Source: an uncultured Acidimicrobiales bacterium
GTDB lineage: Bacteria; Actinomycetota; Acidimicrobiia; Acidimicrobiales; UBA10347
Direction: 5' to 3'
NCBI GenBank assembly: GCA_937942965.1
Contig: CALDGN010000067.1
Coordinates: forward strand, 1-8,831
Length of the DNA stretch: 8,831 bases
Made by a program: the position numbers and the translations under genes. Positions 1-6,912 of the stretch are shown one piece after another (within the stretch, counting starts at the first letter, position 1; each line of letters starts with the position of its first letter). Under the pieces are notes generated by a model. The model had not been told where the DNA came from and did no database searches. It saw only the letters and a program-made list of their open reading frames with translations.

Positions 1-54
1 CGCTGCTTCTTCAGTGTTCAGCCATTCAACGTCAGTCACTATCCGTCACTGTAG
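1..54. other. Short non-coding edge downstream of the T7SS ATPase gene
   Basis: These bases follow the ATPase stop codon on the minus strand. I see no convincing start codon with a ribosome binding site and no hairpin followed by a T-run. Short GTCACT-type words recur (near 35-55) without a clear larger pattern. The next gene of the operon, if there is one, lies outside the window. Confidence 0.4.
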
Positions 55-3000
55 TCACCCCCTGGCGTCAAGCTCACGCGGTACGGGCCTTGCTGCAAGT
101 TGCACGCTCTCGCCACGACCGCTGAGGACAAGGGTTGCTCGCCCCGTGATACGGCCGAGTCCGGGCACGTCGGGGCGCCGGATGCGGAAGATCTCGCCGT
201 CGAGTTGGGAGCCACCGAGCAGCAGGCCAGCGCCACTCCCCCGTACCGATGCAGCAAGCGACCGAGGCGAACGGGCGTCGTCGACGGTTGAGGCAACGAC
301 GACCGTCGCAAGACGATCTCGACGCTGCACGAGCGCAGCAAGGGCGGTCGCAAGGTCGTCGGGAAGCCGGTCGGCGTCATCGACGAGTACGACGATGGGC
401 CCGCCTGCCGGTGTGTCTGATTTGCCATCAGCTGGTTGGGTCAGCTCGGCGAGACGCCCGAGGGCGGCGTCGCGGCGTGTGCAGAGCACGTTGACGCCGG
501 CCTGCTCGACCATCGCCCCGATCAGGTCGAGCGCTGATGAGCGACCCGAACCGGGCGGTCCTGCGATCAGCAGATCGCGGCCCCACCGCAGCGGCAACCG
601 GACCGGGTCGAGATCGCTATATCGGACCCCGATAGCCATATCGATGCCATCGCAGCCATCAGCGCCAACAAGAACCGGCGCTGGCAGCTGCTCGGCGGCG
701 AGGTACTCGGGGCAACGTTTGACGGGGTCTGCAATTGAGCGGTTGCGGACATGGAGCGATCCGGCCACAGGTGCGTCGCCGACGAGAACGACGTGGCCAG
801 TCTCGATGTCGATCAGATGCATCGGCGGCCCCGTCGGCGGCGCGCTCGTGCCGAGCATGAGATGAGCAGTGGGGTCCGCGACGGCGCCGAGCAACCGGTG
901 CGGCATGTGTTGCGCGATCCGATGTGGGAGGTCTCGAACCGATCGGGCGCCGATCACCAGATGGATGCCGACCGTGGGCCCGGTGCGGGCGATGGTTTCG
1001 AGTCGTTCGACGATCTCAAGTCGTTCAAGATCGTCGAACCCTGCGAGCAACGATCCGATGTCGCTGATCGCAAGTAGCCACCGCTCGGTACGCCTGGATC
1101 TGGCGCCCGGCACGGCATGGCGTTCGAGGAGCGCGAGCAAACGCTCGACACGTTCGCGGTCGGTCGGAGCGACTACGCCACCCACACACGCCTGGCTCTC
1201 CCAGTCGACGTGCTGATCCGAGGTCACGACATACGCAACGACGCCCGATTCGGACGCTTGGATCACATCGCTTACGAGACTCGCGACCAGCTGCTGGATC
1301 GGATCAGGGTCGCCACTGAACACCACCAGACCACCGTTGGACGGTTCCCAGCCGTAGGGCGACTGTTCGCGGGCCTCGGGCATGTCGGCGATGCCGATGA
1401 TGTGGCCTGACGGCGCTGACCCCATATCGAGGAGCCTTCGGCGCAGGTCTCGAGCGGAGATTCGTTCAGGTAGCGATGGAAGCCAGATCGCCGGCGCTCG
1501 AACTGGTTGGGGGTGGGCATCAGTTCGCGACTCGAACTCCGCAGCCTCCACGACCCACTGCGCAAGCACCTCGAGCGGCGCAGGCCCTCCAGTAGACGCG
1601 CCGGTCTCGGTGGGTACTGCCGAGTCGGTCATCGTGAACCGGACCACACGCTGTCCCGATACCTGCGGGATCGCTGGCGCAACGGTGCTGCACACCTGCA
1701 CGGTGCGGATGTCGTCGGAACCGACACGAACGACCGCTCGACCCGGATGCCGGCGATCCAGCTGGCAGGCATCGGGGACGCCGACGACGTCGTGCGACTC
1801 GTGCGCATGCTGCACCCGCAAGGCAATACGCAGATTGGTGTTCGCCCGAATCCGATGGTCGACTACGCCTGATGGTTTCTGCGTCGCCAAGATGAGGTGC
1901 ATCCCGAGGCTTCGGCCGCGAGCTGCGAGATCGATCAGGCCATCGAGGACCTCGGGATAGTCGTTGGCGAGTACCGCGAACTCGTCAATCACGACCACCA
2001 GGCGCGACAAATGGTCTCCACGACGAAGCCGCTCTTCGCGTTCACGGAGCTCAGCACGAAGGCCAGCCAGGGCGCGAGCGACCACACCGTCATCGAGATC
2101 CGTGATGAACCCAGCGACGTGCGGCAGGTCGGCGCAGCCGTCGAATGCGCCGCCGCCCTTGAAGTCGACAAGCACGAACGCAAGGTCCGCGGGCGGCACC
2201 GTTGCCGCGAGCGCAAGGACAAGCGTGCGAAGCAGCTCGCTTTTGCCCGATCCGGTCGTGCCAGCGATCAAGGCATGAGGGCCGTCGGCGACAAGATCAA
2301 AGGTGGCGAGGCCCGAGGCCTCGGTCCCGAGCACGAACGACAGGCCGGCTTGCCCCCCAGCCGCCATCACCCGGCATTCGTAGCTCCGCCGGACGTCGTC
2401 AGGGCCGGTGATGCCCATGGCGTGGGCCAAGCTCGGAGCGGTGAGGAGCGCGGCTGTTTCGTCCTGCCCGTGCTCGGGATCGTCGACCGCAGCGAGCGAA
2501 CGAGCCCAATCCGAAGCAACCGTTGGCGTGATCCCGACGGCGAGCATGTGCGGGACGTCGTCGCTCGAACCGTCGGCGCTGATCCGGACACTCTTGGTAC
2601 AGGCGGCCGGCAAAGCACCCAGAGTCGCTGCTACGGAAAGCACCGTCAGTTCGACCTCGGCCTCGTCAGCAGCCCTGACGACCGATGCCACGTCGGCCTG
2701 CGGATCATCGACAATGAGGAGCACCCCGCTGGCGCGCAACCCGGCCCACGCACCTAGGTCCTGAGGATCGCTCCGCAGTCGTGCGTCGAGGTGCGGCAGC
2801 CACTTGAGCCAGTCCCATCCAGCGTCATCGCTGGCGAGCAGAGCGATCGCAAGGTCGGCCGGACCGCGCAGCGTCGCGAGCTGCATGACGATCGAGCGCA
2901 CAACCGCTCGAGCCGCATCGGTGTCGCCGTGGCAACCCAGCCCACGGTCAACGGCCAAGTCGATCGAGCGAGGAACCGGGCGCAGTATCAAATCGGCACC

Positions 3001-4050
3001 CTCGTCACAGAGTTCGGCGGGCGGCGGCGACACCCAGACCGGCTCGGCCCGTTGAGGGCCGACGCCGATCACGATGTTGAGACGGTCGTCGTCGTCGGAT
3101 CGCCGTTCCCACAGGCGCACCGATCGAGATCTCGCTCGTTCGCGGAGATGCGCGATATGCGGGTGACGCATCCACGCATCGCTACTCATCGCAGCCGACT
3201 GCGCCCGCAGCTCGGAGCGAACCTGCGCTCGTGCCGCCACGATGGCCGCGTCGCGCTGGATCGTTTGCTTGCGCCGCGAACGGCGCTGCTCGAACCACCT
3301 GCCGAGCACAAGCACTGGCCCCATGAGCGCAAACAGGGCGAAGAGCGGCCGGAAGAAGAACGCCATGGCAATGCCGATCGGCAACGGCGCCAACAGACTG
3401 GCCCAGGACAATGGGGACGCTGGCCCCGGCAGAGGCGGCAACACCGGCGGCTCAATCGGCACGATGGAGTCTGGGACGTTGACACGCGGCGGACGCCGAA
3501 AGGAGCCTGAGCGGCACGGTTCGACTTCGACGACCGGTGACACCGCGAGGAGATGCGATGGAGCGCTGGTCGACGCATCGCTGCAGTCCATGGCTGTTGG
3601 CTCGATCAACACTTCGACCTTGGCCCCCGCTATAGACCAGGTCTGCGGCGGGCCCTGCGGCGGTGCCACCTCGAGGACCGTTCCCGAGGTCAGACGGCAG
3701 GCACCGGGCGACACATGGGTGGTGTGACCGCTCGCGAGTCCAGCCACGACCGCCAACTCGAGCGCGCGATCATCGCTGTCTTCGGACGTTGCGCCTCCGC
3801 TCCCGAGGAGCGCTCCGGCGGCCAACGTTCGCCCCGCGGGGCTGCGTAGCACGCTGGTTGGGTCTTCTGCGCCACTCGAAGCGTCGCCGCTCGAACCGGC
3901 GCTGCCCGCCACGTCGGTGATGACTGCAGCTGGTAGCTCGAGCTCGGCCAGCACTGCAGCCAGCGGAGCATCGCCGGGGACAAGCACGTCGACCGCCCCA
4001 CCACCGACTCGAGCAGCCACGGGCACATGCCCAGACGGAACGATCGTCAT
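55..4050 (-). CDS. eccC: Type VII secretion FtsK/SpoIIIE-type ATPase (EccC/EssC-like), 1331 aa
   Basis: This is the membrane-anchored motor ATPase of a T7SS, which recognises WXG100-type substrates and powers their export. Residues about 8-95 look like a ubiquitin/YukD-like fold and 97-120 like the first strands of an FHA domain, both degenerate. Two membrane segments follow at about 212-232 and 234-250. The LWERRSDDDD stretch near 313-322 is typical of the EccC/EssC post-membrane region. ATPase 1 is intact: Walker A GTTGSGKS (597-604), DFKGGGAF (629-636), Walker B LVVVIDE (684-690) and ATQKP (722-726). ATPase 2 (about 850-1100) has no P-loop, only SGDPDPIQQ at the expected place. ATPase 3 has GPPGSGRSS (about 1164-1172), with Arg for the P-loop Lys, and Walker B ends in DD (1224-1225). 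The gene starts 10 nt after the preceding stop with no clear Shine-Dalgarno, so translational coupling is likely. No in-frame alternative start lies upstream before a stop. Family assignment is firm; the N-terminal domain calls are inference. Confidence 0.93.
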   Translation of the reverse strand: MTIVPSGHVPVAARVGGGAVDVLVPGDAPLAAVLAELELPAAVITDVAGSAGSSGDASSGAEDPTSVLRSPAGRTLAAGALLGSGGATSEDSDDRALELAVVAGLASGHTTHVSPGACRLTSGTVLEVAPPQGPPQTWSIAGAKVEVLIEPTAMDCSDASTSAPSHLLAVSPVVEVEPCRSGSFRRPPRVNVPDSIVPIEPPVLPPLPGPASPLSWASLLAPLPIGIAMAFFFRPLFALFALMGPVLVLGRWFEQRRSRRKQTIQRDAAIVAARAQVRSELRAQSAAMSSDAWMRHPHIAHLRERARSRSVRLWERRSDDDDRLNIVIGVGPQRAEPVWVSPPPAELCDEGADLILRPVPRSIDLAVDRGLGCHGDTDAARAVVRSIVMQLATLRGPADLAIALLASDDAGWDWLKWLPHLDARLRSDPQDLGAWAGLRASGVLLIVDDPQADVASVVRAADEAEVELTVLSVAATLGALPAACTKSVRISADGSSDDVPHMLAVGITPTVASDWARSLAAVDDPEHGQDETAALLTAPSLAHAMGITGPDDVRRSYECRVMAAGGQAGLSFVLGTEASGLATFDLVADGPHALIAGTTGSGKSELLRTLVLALAATVPPADLAFVLVDFKGGGAFDGCADLPHVAGFITDLDDGVVARALAGLRAELREREERLRRGDHLSRLVVVIDEFAVLANDYPEVLDGLIDLAARGRSLGMHLILATQKPSGVVDHRIRANTNLRIALRVQHAHESHDVVGVPDACQLDRRHPGRAVVRVGSDDIRTVQVCSTVAPAIPQVSGQRVVRFTMTDSAVPTETGASTGGPAPLEVLAQWVVEAAEFESRTDAHPQPVRAPAIWLPSLPERISARDLRRRLLDMGSAPSGHIIGIADMPEAREQSPYGWEPSNGGLVVFSGDPDPIQQLVASLVSDVIQASESGVVAYVVTSDQHVDWESQACVGGVVAPTDRERVERLLALLERHAVPGARSRRTERWLLAISDIGSLLAGFDDLERLEIVERLETIARTGPTVGIHLVIGARSVRDLPHRIAQHMPHRLLGAVADPTAHLMLGTSAPPTGPPMHLIDIETGHVVLVGDAPVAGSLHVRNRSIADPVKRCPEYLAAEQLPAPVLVGADGCDGIDMAIGVRYSDLDPVRLPLRWGRDLLIAGPPGSGRSSALDLIGAMVEQAGVNVLCTRRDAALGRLAELTQPADGKSDTPAGGPIVVLVDDADRLPDDLATALAALVQRRDRLATVVVASTVDDARSPRSLAASVRGSGAGLLLGGSQLDGEIFRIRRPDVPGLGRITGRATLVLSGRGESVQLAARPVPRELDARG

Positions 4051-4060
4051 GTCGGCGGAG

Positions 4061-4534
4061 TCATACGAATCGACCTACGGGTCGGGATCCTCCGATGCGC
4101 CGGACATCAGCCCAGGCGGGCGGCGGGCTCGGAGCAACCGGGCGGCGAGGCGCAGGCGCCTGAACCGGAGCAGCGACGACGCCATCGGGCTGTTCCGGCA
4201 GCCAGCTCCACCCGGACGATGCCAGCGCAAGACTGTTCAGCTGGGCCGAGTACGCGATCATCGCTGCGTCGTAGGCCGCCAGTTGGGCTTCGTAGGCCGC
4301 GATGATCGCCGCCCGCTCCCGGCAGAGCTGAGCTGCAGCTTCGACCGCAGCGGCCGCGGACGTGGCCTGCCCCGCACATGAGGCCAGCCGGACCGGTGCG
4401 AGCCGACCGAGCCTGCCGCCTTGCACGACCGATGCTGTATCGATTGATCGCACGGCCGCGGAGAGACCTCGAAGTTCGGCGCTCACTGCGGAGAACTCGA
4501 TGGCCGCGGCCGAGAACTCGGCGCCCGTCGGCAC
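4061..4534 (-). CDS. Small alanine-rich helical protein, probable T7SS substrate or partner, 157 aa
   Basis: I do not recognise a named family with certainty. Residues about 5-35 and 50-105 are alanine-rich and predicted helical, separated by a glycine-containing turn (GGRLGRL, 39-45). This is the helical hairpin plan of WXG100/EspC-like T7SS proteins, but there is no WxG in the turn. The second helix carries Tyr81, Tyr88 and Tyr95 at exact seven-residue spacing. A WSW (109-111) and a proline-rich, basic tail (about 117-157) follow. No signal peptide or membrane segment is seen. The start is GTG, one base after the stop of the WXG100 gene. An ATG overlapping that stop is in another frame and does not encode this protein. 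Position between the WXG100 gene and the ATPase suggests a co-secreted partner or a system-specific chaperone. That role is inferred from context only. Confidence 0.75.
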   Translation of the reverse strand: MPTGAEFSAAAIEFSAVSAELRGLSAAVRSIDTASVVQGGRLGRLAPVRLASCAGQATSAAAAVEAAAQLCRERAAIIAAYEAQLAAYDAAMIAYSAQLNSLALASSGWSWLPEQPDGVVAAPVQAPAPRRPVAPSPPPAWADVRRIGGSRPVGRFV

Positions 4535-4535
4535 A

Positions 4536-5030
4536 TCAACCGACCGAGATTCCGCTGTTCATGGCGACTTCGAGATTGTCTCGCTGGGCGTCGACGGCCT
4601 GGGCCATGCTCGTCGTCGAGGTCTGCGCCTGGTCGAGGCTCGACGCGACCTGGCCTTGGAAGCCCTCGATCACGGTGCTGAGCTGCTGCATCTGGGCATC
4701 GAATTCGGCATACGCGTCGGTCACTGCCAGTTCGAGCTGTCCCATCGCTCCGGTGAAGTCGGTGTAGGCGCCGTCGAACACGGCTCGGTTGGCTCCGGTC
4801 CACGTTGTGGTCTCGAGCTGGCCTCTCGACGCATCGACGGTCCCTCGCAACGCATCCATCGCTGACGTGATCGACGAAACCGCAGTCGCAAACGTGCCGT
4901 GCATTTCGTCGACGACCCGAGCCGCGATCCCTTGCGTGTCGCCGCTGACGTGATTGATTTCGGTGGTGGTGACGCCGAGCCTCGATGACAGCTCGATCAG
5001 TTCCGCAGGCGTTGCGCCCAACATGGCCAT
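4536..5030 (-). CDS. Extended WXG100-family (ESAT-6-like) protein, 164 aa
   Basis: This is a probable secreted substrate of the adjacent T7SS ATPase. The WXG100 hallmark is Trp77-Thr-Gly79, followed by the usual pattern of small residues and Phe (ANRAVFDGAYTDF) at the start of the second helix. Tyr107-Ala-Glu-Phe-Asp111 fits the YxxxD/E secretion motif known from mycobacterial T7SS substrates, although it sits in mid-helix rather than at the C-terminus. The protein is longer than the usual ~100 residues: about 35 extra residues precede the first core helix and an additional polar helix (about 125-158) follows. There is no cleavable signal peptide, as expected for the family. The ATG at 5028-5030 has an AGGAG Shine-Dalgarno 6 nt upstream. 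It is the first gene of the operon, and its stop is separated from the next start by one base. Confidence 0.88.
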   Translation of the reverse strand: MAMLGATPAELIELSSRLGVTTTEINHVSGDTQGIAARVVDEMHGTFATAVSSITSAMDALRGTVDASRGQLETTTWTGANRAVFDGAYTDFTGAMGQLELAVTDAYAEFDAQMQQLSTVIEGFQGQVASSLDQAQTSTTSMAQAVDAQRDNLEVAMNSGISVG

Positions 5031-5036
5031 GATGCA

Positions 5037-5041
5037 CTCCT
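5037..5041 (-). promoter_or_regulatory. Ribosome binding site of the WXG100 gene
   Basis: AGGAG on the minus strand, six bases before the ATG at 5030. It is the only strong Shine-Dalgarno in the three-gene T7SS operon. The two downstream genes lack clear sites, which supports translational coupling from this gene. Confidence 0.75.
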
Positions 5042-5061
5042 CAGTTCGAATGACGTTTCAC

Positions 5062-5091
5062 AGCATTTCATGCAAACCCGTCGCTCGTCAA
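5062..5091 (-). promoter_or_regulatory. Candidate promoter of the T7SS operon
   Basis: On the minus strand TTGACG (5086-5091) matches a sigma-70-type -35 box in five of six positions. It is followed after 18 bases by AATGCT (5062-5067), a weak -10 with three of six matches. The spacing to the WXG100 start would give a 5' leader of about 25 nt containing the AGGAG site. The -10 is poor, so this is only a candidate. Confidence 0.3.
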
Positions 5092-5099
5092 CATGAAAT
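5065..5099. promoter_or_regulatory. Perfect 8-bp inverted repeat, possible operator
   Basis: ATTTCATG (5065-5072) and its exact reverse complement CATGAAAT (5092-5099) are separated by 19 bp, so the arm centres lie 27 bp apart. The arms overlap the candidate -10 and flank the -35 of the T7SS promoter, in the divergent gap between the T7SS operon and the peptidase gene. Binding by a dimeric regulator is plausible but unproven. The left arm lies inside a smaller repeat GCAT-TTC-ATGC (5063-5073). Confidence 0.3.
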
Positions 5100-5187
5100 T
5101 GCATGACGGTGGTCGAGAGGCATGCCCAGCCTCTGCTGCCACGTCTCCGCTCCCACCCCTCTGCTTCGAGCTGCCAAACTGCTCCCG

Positions 5188-6783
5188 ATGCCAAGACTGC
5201 TGCTGTCGCGCAAATTCGCCTGGAACCTGCTCGCCGTCGTCGGCCTGCTCGCCGCCTGCACGGTCGGGACCGATCACCTGACCGTTACCGATGACGACAT
5301 TGCGGTGCCGCCGGCCGCAACCAGCGAGTCGTCCTCGGACACCTCACCGACCTTTGAGCCAACGCCCGTCCCCGACAGCGACCCTGACTCGGCCAGCGAG
5401 AGCGCCGACGATGACCCCGCTATAGACAGCGGCTCAGTAGGCGACATCGATCCGGCGCTCGACGGCGGACCCGGCCTCGGCGACCGCTACTACCCCGGCT
5501 ACGGCAACGGCGGCTACGACGTCCAGAGCTACGAGCTCACGATCGACTGGAACCACACCGACAGGGCGATGGACGCAACGGCCGTCATCGATCTAATGCC
5601 CACCCAGGAACTTGCCCGCTTCAACTTGGACTTTGTCGGGCTGACGGTCGAATCGGTCGTCGTCGACGGCCAAGACGCAGCGTGGGACCGAAGTGGGCGC
5701 GAACTCGCCATCACCCCGAATGCGACGCTTCGTTCCGACGTGCCAACCCAGGTAACGATCGACTACTCCGGCGAGCCCGATGTCCTGCAGAGCTTGGGGG
5801 CGCCGTTCTCCGGAGGTTGGACCGACCTCGGCGAGACCATCGTCGTCGTCGGCGAACCCGAGGGCGCAGCGGGCTGGTATCCGGTCAACGAGCACCCGAC
5901 CGACAAGGCCACGTACTCGATCACACTCACAACGGACAGCTCCCTCGCCGTGGCTGCCAACGGCATCCAGACCGCAAAGATCGTCAACGGCGACGGCACC
6001 ACAACGTGGACCTACGTGACCGACGATCCCCAGGCGAGCTATCTGACAACGCTCGGCATCGGCGACTTCGTGTTTCACGAGGGCGACCCGAGCCGAAGCG
6101 GCATTCCCGTGCGCCATTGGTTCCATGCCGACAAGTTCGAAGAGAGCGTCATCACGATGGAGCGCACCGGCCAGATGATCGATGCGTTCGAGAGCATCTT
6201 TGGTCCGTACCCCTTCGATGTGTACGGGTCGATGGTCGTCGACCAGGATCTCGGCTTCGCACTCGAAACCCAGACGCTCTCCGTCTTCGGCGGCGATCTC
6301 GTCGACCAGTTCGCGACCTACGAGGACATCGTCGCTCACGAACTGGCGCACCAGTGGTTCGGCAATCACGTGAGCCTCGGCCAATGGTCTGACATCTGGC
6401 TGAACGAGGGATTTGCGACCTACAGCGAGTACCTGTGGCTCGAACAGATTGAGCCGGGCTATGACATCGATGCCGACATCCGTGAGCTGCACGCCAACCT
6501 TGGCTTCATCACGGGGTCACCACCCGGGGCACCGCCTGCTGACGACCTGTTCAACGCCTCGGTCTACATCCGAGGCGCGTTCACCTTGCATGCGCTGCGG
6601 TTGACGATCGGCGACGAAGCGTTCTTCCAGACCGTTGCCCAGTGGGTTGAAGAGTTCGGCGGCTCGTGGGCCGTGACGAGCGACTTCATCCAACTCAGCG
6701 AAGAGGTCAGCGGCCAGGACCTGGGTGCGTTCTTCGATACCTGGCTGTTCGCCGAAGGTCTGCCCGAGTTGCCTCCGGCCTAG
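5188..6783 (+). CDS. Lipoprotein M1-family zinc metallopeptidase, 531 aa
   Basis: This is a probable aminopeptidase of the gluzincin M1 family, anchored as a lipoprotein on the outer face of the cell membrane. The N-terminus is a lipoprotein signal: basic MPRLLLSRKF, a hydrophobic stretch, then lipobox LAAC with Cys24. An acidic, Ser/Pro-rich linker runs to about residue 95, followed by the M1 beta-sheet N-domain (about 105-300). Catalytic features are HELAH (384-388), the third zinc ligand Glu407 after 18 residues (LNEGFATY), and Tyr460 in VYIRGAFTLHALR, matching the transition-state tyrosine. The substrate-binding GAMEN motif is replaced by FALET (357-361), which keeps its Glu360. The protein ends soon after the catalytic domain and lacks the large C-terminal domain of classical ~850-residue M1 enzymes. 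I chose ATG 5188 over ATG 5122 because only the shorter form gives a normal lipoprotein n-region. Neither start has a good Shine-Dalgarno. The peptide substrate cannot be predicted. Confidence 0.92.
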   Translation: MPRLLLSRKFAWNLLAVVGLLAACTVGTDHLTVTDDDIAVPPAATSESSSDTSPTFEPTPVPDSDPDSASESADDDPAIDSGSVGDIDPALDGGPGLGDRYYPGYGNGGYDVQSYELTIDWNHTDRAMDATAVIDLMPTQELARFNLDFVGLTVESVVVDGQDAAWDRSGRELAITPNATLRSDVPTQVTIDYSGEPDVLQSLGAPFSGGWTDLGETIVVVGEPEGAAGWYPVNEHPTDKATYSITLTTDSSLAVAANGIQTAKIVNGDGTTTWTYVTDDPQASYLTTLGIGDFVFHEGDPSRSGIPVRHWFHADKFEESVITMERTGQMIDAFESIFGPYPFDVYGSMVVDQDLGFALETQTLSVFGGDLVDQFATYEDIVAHELAHQWFGNHVSLGQWSDIWLNEGFATYSEYLWLEQIEPGYDIDADIRELHANLGFITGSPPGAPPADDLFNASVYIRGAFTLHALRLTIGDEAFFQTVAQWVEEFGGSWAVTSDFIQLSEEVSGQDLGAFFDTWLFAEGLPELPPA

Positions 6784-6797
6784 CCATTGGAATGGAA

Positions 6798-6816
6798 GCT
6801 GCCTGTTCAGGGCAGC
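6798..6816 (+). terminator. Hairpin just after the peptidase gene, possible terminator
   Basis: GCTGCC (6798-6803) and GGCAGC (6811-6816) can form a 6-bp GC-rich stem with a 7-nt loop, starting 14 nt after the peptidase stop. There is no U-tract, so it is not a classical intrinsic terminator. It runs straight into the tandem repeat array, whose junctions can form further hairpins. Confidence 0.3.
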
Positions 6817-6912
6817 CCTAGTTCAGGGCAGCCCTAGTTCAGAGCAGCCCTAGTTCAGAGCAGCCCTAGTTCAGAGCAGCCCTAGTTCAGAGCAGCCCTA
6901 GTTCAGAGCAGC
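6805..6912. repeat. 16-bp tandem repeat array, six full units plus one partial
   Basis: The plus-strand unit is GTTCAGRGCAGCCCTA. Full copies lie at 6805-6820, 6821-6836, 6837-6852, 6853-6868, 6869-6884 and 6885-6900, and a 12-bp partial copy at 6901-6912. Units 1-2 have G and units 3-7 have A at position R; otherwise the copies are identical. The partial unit lies inside the 3' end of the minus-strand thioredoxin-like gene, and the TAG stop of that gene spans the junction of units 6 and 7. Every unit boundary is CTAG, a palindrome that gives TAG on both strands. Adjacent units can pair GCCCT with AGGGC around a 5-nt loop (for example 6815-6829). Confidence 0.95.

Noticed and set aside
14..865. 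Long plus-strand open frame (283 codons), with others at 1897-2757 and 2791-3510
   Set aside because: They are antisense to the ATPase gene. Their translations are Arg/Ser/Pro-rich with no domain pattern, as expected of shadow frames in GC-rich DNA, while the minus-strand frame carries all the ATPase motifs.
4534..4536. ATG overlapping the WXG100 stop (TGATG) as start of the small helical protein
   Set aside because: This ATG is in a different frame from the alanine-rich helical protein, which requires the GTG at 4532-4534.
5122..5187. Earlier ATG start for the M1 peptidase at 5122
   Set aside because: It would put 22 unlikely residues before a complete lipoprotein signal peptide, and its purine-rich stretch is only one base from the ATG.
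5593..6492. Minus-strand open frame of 299 codons inside the peptidase gene
   Set aside because: It is antisense to the zinc-site region of a clear M1 peptidase and shows no recognisable family.
6805..6912. CRISPR array
   Set aside because: The units are directly adjacent with no spacers, and the unit is only 16 bp.
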